Below are positions 36,023 to 45,280 of a DNA stretch of 64,000 nt, in pieces (the first letter of the stretch is position 1; the number at the start of each line of letters is the position of its first letter). Origin of the DNA: Nelumbo lutea (Eukaryota; Streptophyta; Magnoliopsida; Proteales; Nelumbonaceae); the NCBI GenBank assembly GCA_022828595.1, contig JAKGHH010000004.1:51882922-51946921 (forward strand), given 5' to 3'. The translations under genes and the position numbers were made by a program. The notes beneath the pieces were generated by a model. It was not told the DNA's origin, ran no database searches, and saw nothing but the letters and a program-made list of their open reading frames with translations.

Positions 36023-36432
36023 GGCCATGTTTGCTTTTTGGTAAGTTACTTATCCGGGTAAATGCGTTATCTGGGTAAGTTTTTCCTGTGAAACATTTAC
36101 CTAGGAAAAACTTATCTGGGTAAGTGCATTTACCCATGTTCTTTTATTTCTCGTGTAAATAAGGCAATGACCATTTTAACCATAAAAATCCATTATTAAA
36201 AGGGACATTTTTGTCTCATATAAGTATTGACAACTTTCCCCCTAGGTGGGTAAATAACTTTTCCACCTAGGAGATGTGTATCATTTACCCGAATAAGTGG
36301 TACCCAGGAAAATAAACTTTTCCTAATCACCACATAAATTTAAAAAAAGAACATGGGATTCTTGGTGAATGGGATTGTAATTCCCATTGACCAACTTTTC
36401 CCCCTCTTAAAATCCAAAAAAAGAATGCCCCC
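36023..36432. mobile_element. Tourist-like MITE, GTAAATGCATTTACC family (copy 2)
   Basis: This 410-bp element lies between TTA at 36020-36022 and TTA at 36433-36435. The left end is GGCCATGTTTGCTTTTTGG; the right end is CCAAAAAAAGAATGCCCCC. The core has TTATCTGGGTAAGTGCATT and CCACCTAG/CTAGGTGG motifs. Strong sequence relation to 26848-27198. Confidence 0.7.
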
Positions 36433-37788
36433 TTAAGAGAAAATAAAAGGTTGGGTGCTATAGATGCATAATTTTGAACCTTAGTATTAGTTTTCTTTCA
36501 AGTTTAAACAGAAAATAAAAAATAAAAATTGAAAGAATAAAAAAAAGCCTTACATGTGAAAATAATTCTTGGAGTTGGATTGTTAATTACTTAATTTGTC
36601 AGTGCTTTCAAAGCTTTGTCCATTGACTCTATTCAAGTGTTTCAAAAGTGCAAGGCACATAAAAAGTGAAATAGGCATTTTGCACCCGAGGCGCAAGGTT
36701 CACTCCTTTTCGAAGCAAGACACAAAAAATGCAAAAAAAAAAAAAAAAAAAAAAATCTAAAAGGTCAAAGAGAAGTAAAAAATTTTCTAATGGACTCGGA
36801 TTGGATTCAGATCTAATCTGATTCCGCTTCATTTTTTTTAAATACAAAAAAATTTAAAAGTTAGTTACTTTTTAATTTTTATATATAATGAATTAATGCA
36901 AATATACATACTGAATCTATCTATTACTATATTATATAGTGGTTAAGTCGAAGACAACAGCTCTCTTCTCCTCCCATTCCCCCCATTCTCTCATCTTTCC
37001 TTAAACCTCTCATTTCTTCCTTACCACATCCATAGACCTCCTAAGCCACAAGGCAAGACTATATATTAAAGTAATGAAATCAAACCAAAGTATCCCCCAG
37101 TCAGACATGCCGTACATCCAGCCACCTGTCTTTGCAACAAGAGAGACCATTCACTTGCAGACTAATAAAGTCCAAAGCCAACTACGATGTAGACACATGG
37201 CCATGTCTGATTTTGTTTTCTCTTTTAACTTTCACACGTGTGATATTATAAGTTTTCCTTCTCAATCTCTTCTTTCACACGTGTGATATTCTAATTTTCA
37301 ATCTTTCAGACGTGAGAAGTGGAAAGTGGGAAGTTTTCCTCTCAACCTCTTCCTAAAAAAAAGCCCAATATCAAACAATTTACAATCTTTTTACACATTC
37401 GCTCTAAGAGAACTTTCTGCACATTCAACCGTCTCTGCCCAACTCTCAACGAATGTGCTTTGTGAGGCGGAGCCTTGGAGGACTTAGGCGGCTCCAACGA
37501 CAAGCTACCACTCTTTCTTGGCAAGAAAATTCTGATTCGTGATTTCAGGTTGCTGCCGCAACTGCAAACAGTGTCTTCGTTTCTGAACGATGGCGACTAC
37601 AACACCAGTGTAGGTTAGGGTTTGAGAAGTTTCTAGATATAGAAAGAAGCCAGGCGAAGAAGATTCGACAGTGCAGCTTAGACTCTATCAATCATTTAAC
37701 CAAGAAAGATTCGTCTGCTTTCCCAATTCCCACCAATAGGAGTAGCAACGTTAACAACGTAAGAAGGGAAGGAACAGAGTAAGGAGGA
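36433..37788. other. Intergenic region with a poly-A tract and G-box-like sites
   Basis: A poly-A run lies at about 36737-36757. At about 37232 and 37276 the motif TTTCACACGTGTGATATT occurs twice; CACGTG is the G-box bound by bZIP and bHLH factors. Region 37520-37780 looks like a leader of a lost gene, with a short upstream frame MATTTPV at about 37590, but no full gene follows. Confidence 0.3.
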
Positions 37789-38020
37789 AATGAATATGTC
37801 GATGCAGCGGCGTAGAAAAGCCTCCGAAATCGAGCGAACTTCCAATTTGGATGATCATAAAGAGATCGAAAGCAAATTCAACGGTAACGAAAAGGAGGAG
37901 AAAGAGAAGGTGAAAAAGAAGAAGAAGAAGAAATAATCTTGCATTAATAGCTACTACTGGTTTATTGGCTGCATCTGCTCAATTTGGTGGTTTCTACTAT
38001 TTCTTAAAATTATTAATTAA
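37789..38020 (+). pseudogene. N-terminal fragment of an unrecognised gene, frame-broken at an AAG run
   Basis: ATG at 37789 opens a 48-codon frame: MNMSMQRRRKASEIERTS, then a Lys/Glu-rich stretch ending in seven lysines and TAA. In the next frame over, the DNA after the AAG run reads NNLALIATTGLLAASAQFGG, a likely membrane segment, and then merges into AT-rich DNA. A slip in the AAG repeat could explain the break. A basic N terminus followed by one membrane span suggests the start of a membrane protein, but I cannot name the family. Confidence 0.3.
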
Positions 38021-39248
38021 TAAATTAAATTTCTTAAAATTATTATTTACTCAATATTTTTAATTACTCTTTTCTTTGAATACTTGGTTTTGGTTTTTTA
38101 TGTTCAACAAATATTTTTTTTTACAAATATCCAAATAATTTTTCATTTTCAATACTAACCATTTTTATTTTTCTCTTAAATAAAAATAAACTAATGATAT
38201 TTACTTATTATTATCAAATCCGATTAAATTAAATACTGATGATTAATAATAAAAATAATAATATTTCTTTTATATTCATAATAATCAATTTATAATTATA
38301 CACGTAAAGTTAATCATAATTAACATTAGTTAGAACGGGTCATGTTAAAGTGGGAAACTTCCTCTTTAAATCTCTCTCTATCTCTCTCTCTCCTTTCATT
38401 TCTCATTTCCACGTACCTCCTTAGCCTATGTCATCATCTTCTCCTTCCTCCTTGCAACTATCTTTCTACTTTCCTATTTTTTCCATCTTCCCTTTGTAGA
38501 TTAATTTCCTAAATAGATAAAACCAACCTCTATCTATAATAGTTCCTTTTTTGAGAGCTCTAATTGAGCAACGTCAATCTTCAATTAAAAGAAATCTTCT
38601 TATGAATGAATAATTATAATAAATGTAATAAAATTTATTTCTCTTAACAAACACTAAAGCTAATAATTTGAAATTAAGTAGAATTTCAAAATATAATTAA
38701 TAAAATATAAAAAATTAAATTAATGGAATAACCAAGGTTAATTAATTAGTTATTAGTTAACTTTGTGTACGCCTAACCTATACAGGTTATTTTAATTAAA
38801 AGTATTAACTAAATAATAAGATAATTGTATAATTATGTAACTAATTATAACTTAAAATTACTAAAGCTGATTTAATTAGTTAACCAATTAATTAATAACA
38901 TGATAAATTGGTTAACTAGTTAAGTTAATAATGTAATAAAAAATATAGATAAGAATAATATAAATTAATAAAAATTCTAATATAGTTTTATTAATAAAGC
39001 TTTATTTAAAAATAAAGTTAATACAAACTAATACACGTTTATTTTGATATCTATTTAGATTTCATTTTAAAAATAAAATGACACTACAAATTTGTTAATA
39101 CAATTAAAAAATCAACAAAATCATTAGTCTTAAACTTAATTATTATTAATTTAGAATCCCCTAATCCACTAAATACAAATTTAGTAAAAGTCAAAACAGT
39201 TTAATAAAAAATAAAAACTAATACAATTAGGAAAGTCACAATGTTCCT
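38021..39248. other. AT-rich intergenic DNA
   Basis: No coding frame. The stretch from about 38690 to 38940 is dense in GTTAATTAATTAG-type inverted words, like 26110-26520. Confidence 0.35.
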
Positions 39249-39642
39249 TAGGGTGCAATTTGGGTGAATTCGGTTGGGTTGAGGGTTAACCCAAGCCCAA
39301 CCCTAAGTCTCAAACCTCGAGCTCAGGCATGGCCCAACTCAAGGTTAAGCTTGAGTGTTCCAACCTAGGCCCAACTTGAGCTTAACCCAAATCTTAGGTT
39401 GGGCTTGGGCTTGGGTGTAGGTAGAATAGATTGATAACATGTAGATATGCATATCATAAACTATTGGATGGGATCAAATTGGGTCGGGTCAAGTCAGTCT
39501 ACCAAAGGCCTCAATTTTAGCCCAACTTGAGTTTAGGTTAGGCCTAAGTTTTTTACCCAAAACTAGCTTAAAGTTTGAAAACTCAAGTCGAACCTATGCA
39601 AAAGCTTAGGTGTGGGTTGGGCCCACCCAAGTTGCACCCCTA
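39249..39642. mobile_element. hAT-like MITE rich in AACCCAAGCCCAAC motifs
   Basis: This 394-bp element has ends TAGGGTGCAATTTGGG and, inverted, CACCCAAGTTGCACCCCTA. The interior alternates AACCCAAGCCCAACC and its complement. The flanks share only TCCTT at the expected place, so the target duplication is decayed or shifted. Confidence 0.55.
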
Positions 39643-40100
39643 TCTCCTTTTGCTTTAAATTCTTTTTAACAAAATCCCATGCATCACATGGGTCCTCACT
39701 AGTACTATATATATAAAGTGAATTAGTTGATGTGTCAACTTTCCTCCCTTTCAAAATTTGCTCCAAAATCCTCATTCCTAATTTTACAAATTTTTTAACT
39801 TTTTATTTTTTTAATTCCATGTAATCGGGCATCAAACCAATAAAGAAACAATGTGGATAGTAAGTTACTAAAAACATTCCTATTGATACATCCCCTTACT
39901 AAAAACATTCCTAAAATCTCTCTCTCCCAATTAAGTAGCTTCATAGTCTATCATGACTCAAAATCGTGATATATTAGGAAAGTAGCCAAACAAAATCGTA
40001 TGTATGCACACCTCTTCGACTGACCATTCACATCTCCACAAAGAGAACATAACTACCCTAAAGTAACAAGGTGGTTAATTATTCTTATATCTCCCATGAC

Positions 40101-40472
40101 TAGGGGTGTCAATTGGACTGGATTTGGTCCAATCCAATCCAATCCAATGTGAGTCCATTACAAATGGACCAGGCCCAATCCAATCCAGTGAATGTTTTGG
40201 ACCATTTTGGATCGGTCCAATTCAATATTTTGACCATCCAATCTATTCAAATTTGTTTTAATTTAGATTAGTTTCAACCCAAATCCGGTCCATTGACACC
40301 TATATTCTTATATTATATTGGTTTAATCCAACCCAATCCAATATAAATTTATTACGGATGGACTAGGTCCAATCCAATCTAATAAATATATTGGACTAGA
40401 TTGGTCCAATCCAATATGCCTTGTTGGTCCATCCAATCCTTCAAATTGATTTTCGGTCCATTGACACCCTTA
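40101..40472. mobile_element. hAT-type MITE with perfect 8-bp duplication
   Basis: This 372-bp element is flanked by CCCATGAC at 40093-40100 and 40473-40480. Its ends are TAGGGGTGTCAATTGGAC and GGTCCATTGACACCCTTA. The interior is GGTCCAATCCAATCC-type inverted repeats. It gives a clean reference for the empty form of the element later split by Copia at 44840-50318. Confidence 0.85.
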
Positions 40473-40614
40473 CCCATGACCGCCACATACTTTCACTTCT
40501 CCGATGCTGAGGCTAATAGTTGTGCTCTATTCTGCCTTTGTTCCTACTTGTTTCAGGATGTTTTAGTTTCTTTCCTTAATGAATGTTTCTTTTTAAAAGA
40601 AATAAAGCCCAGAC

Positions 40615-41535
40615 TACGGGTGTCACCCATTCAGTTTTGGATTGGATCCAATCCGACCCAAACCTTATTAAATCGGATTTGGACGGTCCATTATAATTAT
40701 TAGATTGGGCCCATCCAAAATAAATTGGTCCATATTCTTATTGGTCTGAATTGGACGTAAACCAAATGTCCAATAATCCAATTATGAGGCCAAACCCTTG
40801 TCCAATTTGAAACCAATCAAAGCTGAAGCCGGCATAAAATCACTTCTATGAAAACACTTTTATGAAAACACTTTTAGAAAATCACTTTTATAGAAGTAAT
40901 TTTATGAAAAGTACTTTTGTGAAAATACTTTTACAAAAATACTTTCACGAAAGCACTTTTATAGAAGTAGTTTTATAAAAACACTTTTACAAACAAAAGT
41001 TCTTTTGTGAAAGCACTTTTATAAAAAATACTTTTATATGAAAGCACTTTTATGAAATCACTTTTACAAAAGAACTTTTATGGAAGTATTTTTGTAAAAA
41101 CACTTTTGTAAAAGTACTTTTATGAAAGCACTTTTATGGAAGTACTTTTAGAAAAGCACTTTTACATAAGCATTTTTATGAGAGTACTTTTATAAAAGCA
41201 CTTCTATGAAAGTACTTTTATAAAAGAACTTTTACAAAAGTACTTTTATAAAATTACTTTTATGAAAGCATTTTTACTTACAAAAGCATATTTATGAAAG
41301 CACTTTTATAAATGCACTTTTGTGAAAGCACTTTTACAGAAATGCTTTTTCAATGCCATAAAAGGTATTTACATTCGATTTGGATTGGATCCAATCTAGT
41401 CCATTTACATTTTAATGGATTGGATTGGATTTGATTTATATTGGATTTGGACTGGATTGGGTCCAGTCCATTCGTAAGTGGACTCACATTGAACTGGACC
41501 GGGTTGGACCAAATCAAGTACAATTGACACCTCTA
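40615..41535. mobile_element. hAT-type element with internal minisatellite (long form)
   Basis: This 921-bp element has ends TACGGGTGTCA and TTGACACCTCTA. Flanks GCCCAGAC (40607-40614) and CTCCAGAC (41536-41543) match at 6 of 8 bases. Like 28014-28832, it holds GGATTGGATCCAATC arms around an AAAAGYACTTTT array. It is the second clear long-form member. Confidence 0.75.
40845..41350. repeat. Minisatellite around AAAAGYACTTTT (array 3)
   Basis: About 500 bp of units such as AAAGCACTTTTATGA and AAAGTACTTTTATAA, the longest of the three arrays, at the centre of the hAT element 40615-41535. Confidence 0.85.
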
Positions 41536-41540
41536 CTCCA

Positions 41541-41922
41541 GACTCCAAGGTGAGTAATGTAGGTCACCACTTTTGGTGTGAAACAACCATGAGAAAACAT
41601 TGCAAATAATTTGGGTTTCTTGAAGTTCGAAACCTAGTTTTCCATCATCACAAGATGGTTTGCTCTTAAATTCATGATATATTGTACAGTTGGCAACAAA
41701 AGGAAGTTAACATATGGAGATAGGCTCTAGAAGACTCCAAGGTGAGTAATGTGGATCACCAGTTTTGGTTTGAAACAACCATGAGAAAACATTGCAAATA
41801 ATTTGGGTTCTTCGAAATTTGAAACCCAGTTTTCCATCATCACAAGATGATTTGCTCTTAAATTCATGATATATTATACAGCTAGCAACAAAGGAAGTTA
41901 ACATATGGAGATAGGCTCTAGA
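41541..41922. repeat. Tandem duplication, unit of about 192 bp, two diverged copies
   Basis: Unit 1 (41541-41732) and unit 2 (41733-41922) share ACTCCAAGGTGAGTAATG, ACCATGAGAAAACATTGC and ATGGAGATAGGCTCTAGAA, with a fair number of substitutions, so the duplication is not recent. Unit 1 directly abuts the right flank of the hAT element. Confidence 0.8.
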
Positions 41923-42399
41923 AACTGCTGGTTTGTTTGGAATCAGATTTGCTTCTTGATCTCTCACTATCTTATCAAACAGTAAGTTTGCTTAGAAATC
42001 ATTTGTTTGAATGAAGGAAGTAAATAAAGCCAGATTTCTCATTTGTTTGCTCAACTAATTAACAGTCAGAAGGGAAATTCTAGTTTTATTTCGAAAGCCA
42101 AACAGTTCTTGGGGATGGTGGCAAGATGAAGTGGTTTCATGGTAAAATTGGACCTAAATAGTAAATAATACATAGGTTCTTATAATTTCTGCCAATCCGA
42201 GCATTTCTTGTTCTAGCCCCCAAAACTTGCCACAGGACCAAAGTTTCATCATTAAAGAGCTGGATGTTGAAAAAATTGGCAAATTCATTCCAAACTTTTG
42301 AAGCTAGAATACTATGTATTGAAAAGATGATTTAAATCTTCAGTGCTAGCCCAGTTAATTACAACATACACATTTAGAGGTCAACTGGAAGGAAAACCT

Positions 42400-43700
42400 T
42401 ATTTCCGACACTTTTGGTGATGTGATCAGCAAAACCATCACCCAAATTTCCCTTGCACTTGGTGATTGGGATGACAAACTCTGCTGGATTCTAAATCCAA
42501 ATGGTCTTTCAATGTCCGATCAGCTTTGCTTCCTACCAAACAACCCCAAACCAGAACTCCTAGATCTGGTAAAAAATAATAAAAGTGGAAGCTGATCTGG
42601 TCTTTGCCTACTGAGAAAAAAAAAATTATGCAAGTGTATGTTTGTTGTCGAGAGGGCATTGCTGTTAACAACCTGCTAGCTAAACGGCAATTGGGTAACT
42701 CAAATTTATGCTCCCTCTGCAACAAATCCCTAGAAACAGTGCTGCAAGCATTAGTCTTGTGTGACCAGGCTCAAAGAATCTGGCTTACAAGTATCTTCAA
42801 TGCAAATATGTGCAATGTCCCGGCTGACTCAAAATTATTCTTCGACCAAGCCCTAAGGCTGTGTTTAGAAATGATGTAAATGGAGTGTAAATCCTGGTTC
42901 AGAGTAAATTTGTACTCTACTTCACTTTTGCTTGTGTTTGACAACATTACTTTTATGCATTGATAAATGAGAAAACACTTTTTTGAATGCATATTTACAT
43001 TGATAATAAGATATAAAAGTACATCAATAAAAAAGAGGTAAATTTACATTCAAGTGGGCTTTTGATAAAAGGAAAAGGCATATGTTTTATTAGAATTCGT
43101 ATTTACATCCATTATATCTAAAAGTCTGTTTGGTAATAGGGTAAATTTGTTAGTGCAAAACTAACCCAACTTTGCAATTTATATGAACCATTTTACACTC
43201 TACATATTTGCATTCACACTTATTTGCATCACTTCCTAACACAGCCTACAGTGCAATGTTTTAAAAGATGGAAAATCTGAATTACTATCCCACACTGCTC
43301 TTATTATCTGAAATATCTGGAAGTCTAGGAATTTGTCAATCTTTGAAATCAAATTTACAGCTGAAGGAATTCTCCCAATCGATGTTGAACCCACCGCCCT
43401 TGAGATCTTGGTTGCAAAGTACCTCGCAGAATCAGCTGCAGACTGAAGCTCTTTCTGCGCCTTCTACTTTTTGGATGCCCCCAGCTTCAGGTTTTGTGAA
43501 GGTAATTGTTGATGGGGGGTTTTAAAGCAGGAAATATGTCCAGCTTTGGATGCTCCCAGCTTCACTTGTATGTCTAGCACCTAGTTTTGAGCCTGTTAAA
43601 GCTCCCTTGAAGTGCAGTTAGCTACATCTGATTCTCTGGTTGTTGCTTGATCTTTGTACTAGTTTGTCCAATCTTTAATGGATGCTTTTTTGCTTTCTCG
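42400..43700 (+). pseudogene. LINE (L1-type) 3' region remnant, split by a MITE
   Basis: The piece before the MITE reads ISLALGDWDDKLCWILNPNG, the segment that normally precedes the reverse-transcriptase zinc-binding domain. Then come CREGIAVNNLLAKRQLG and LCSLCNKSLETVLQALVLC, the Cys pair of that domain. After the MITE (42857-43246) the text resumes with FWMPPASGFVKVIVDGGF, the start of the RNase H domain often joined to plant L1 elements. Stops and a frame change show it is dead. The reverse-transcriptase core and 5' part are absent, as expected for a 5'-truncated LINE. The 3' end and any poly-A tail are not clear. Confidence 0.7.
42857..43246. mobile_element. Tourist-like MITE, GGCTGTGTTT family (copy 1), inside the LINE remnant
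   Basis: This 390-bp element has ends GGCTGTGTTTAGAAATGATG and the inverted TGCATCACTTCCTAACACAGCC. Flanks are TAA (42854-42856) and TAC. The interior is rich in GTAAATTTAC and TGCAAAT motifs. It is related, in opposite orientation, to 55419-55777. Confidence 0.7.
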
Positions 43701-43779
43701 TCAAAAACACTGGACACCAAACCTTTTGATGTTATTATCAAGAGGCAGCTTGATTTTTAATGCTCTCCAAGCGCTGAGT

Positions 43780-44106
43780 CATGGTTTTCAAAATCGGACC
43801 GGACCGGGCGGCCGGACCAGAAAAACTAGGAACCGGTCAGATGTTTGGTTCCGTTTTACCCCAGAACCATTATTTCGCCAAAGATCGTTGATTTAGTCAG
43901 CAAACCGATGACCTGGGCGGTCAAACCATTTGAACCATCCAAAGGTTCTGGCAGTTTTTATTTTTATTTTTAAAATTTTAAAATTTATTTATTTATTTAT
44001 TTTTTTGTCAGAATAGGGCATCCATTCGGTGCGAAAGATCGGACCATTTGACCCGGGAACCGGACCCCTGACCGATTTGTTGTCTGGTTCGGCTTTAAAA
44101 ACCTTG
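43780..44106. mobile_element. hAT-type MITE, CATGGTTTTCAAAATC family (copy 1)
   Basis: This 327-bp element starts CATGGTTTTCAAAATCGGAC and ends with the inverted GGCTTTAAAAACCTTG. The 8-bp flanks CGCTGAGT and TCCTGAAT agree at 5 positions. The interior has GGACCGG/CCGGTC motifs. Confidence 0.6.
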
Positions 44107-44839
44107 TCCTGAATGCAATTTTTGTGGGGATAACATTATTCCAGAACCACTTGTAGCTGTTCACATTCTACCTCATTTTAGATATTTTTATGCCTCTTTT
44201 TAGAAGATTCTACCAAGGGGTCTATTTGCAACTATGTTAGAAAAGTGCAGGGTGATTATTTTAATTACTAAACATCAAGAGATGTTTTAATTAACAATAA
44301 TCAGAAACTTCAGGGGAGGTTTCAGCAATTTACAAAACATAAATTAAATTGATTTAAATCCCAACTCTCACTTAATTCTAAATAATTTCAATATATTCTA
44401 TATGTATCTATATAATTGGATCATATTGGATATTCGAATTAGATCAAGCAATATCCAAATTCAATCTGGTTAATAAATAGATCATACTTATGGATCTGAT
44501 TCAATCTGATTATGCCTAATGAATATTCAAAATTAACTTAAATGAATAGGATTCGAATCGGGTTAAAATTCAATCCATTTGCAACCTATTCATAAGCTTT
44601 TCTTCTTTTTCAATCATACCTTTATCTGGGTTTGTATGAGAATAAATGTGTTTTCTGATCTCTCCTATTTAGAGAAAAGAGTGCTAATAAGACATTTTCT
44701 CAAATTTAAATAATAAGCATATATGGTGAAAAATTTTGCTTCTGTAATAGCCTAGAAACATGGCAATCCAAGAAATCAACCCTCCATTAAAACATTTTAA
44801 ATGAAAAACCAAACAACAATATAAATTTGACCATGCAAT
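44107..44839. other. Intergenic, includes half of a Mutator-like fold-back element
   Basis: Region 44190-44334 (GCCTCTTTTTAGAAGATTCT ... GGGGAGGTTTCAGCAATTTA) matches the right arm of the element at 52870-54100, but no left arm is present. The rest is AT-rich with ATTCGAAT-type words and no gene. Confidence 0.45.
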
Positions 44840-44919
44840 TAGGGGTATCAATTGGACTGGATTTGGTCCAATCCAGTCTAGTCCAATGTGAGTCCATTAT
44901 AAATGGACCAGGTCCAATT

Positions 44920-45268
44920 AGTTAAAGCTTGAAAGACAAAGATTTAAAATAATGGGTCAAATTTCATTAGACAATTAAGAGCTTGTACAAGGTTGTATAT
45001 ATACAAGAAGAATAATGAAAGAATTAGAAACAATTACAAGAATAGAAATAACAAATTAAGGCAAGAACTTAATTAGGAAACTTCCAAAGAGGAGAATTTC
45101 CTTTTTGCTGGTCTCTCTATGGTAGGAATTCTTTGAATAGTAGCTGGTCCATTTTTAGCAGGAAGACTAGAGCCCTCTTTGGTAGGGGATCTAGAGCTCT
45201 CTTTGGTAAGAGATCTAGACCCCTCTTTGGTAGGAGGAGGAAGCCTAGGGCTGGTCGACTCCTCAATA
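44920..45268 (-). repeat. 3' LTR of the Copia element
   Basis: On the top strand it runs from AGTTAAAGCTTGAAAGAC to GACTCCTCAATA. It pairs with 49627-49981. It lacks a 6-bp TTGATT present in the other copy. The polypurine tract lies just beyond its 45268 end. Confidence 0.9.
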
Positions 45269-45280
45269 CGCCCCCTCAAG
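45269..45280 (-). other. Polypurine tract of the Copia element
   Basis: On the minus strand CTTGAGGGGGCG directly precedes the 3' LTR, the expected place for plus-strand primer formation. Confidence 0.75.
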
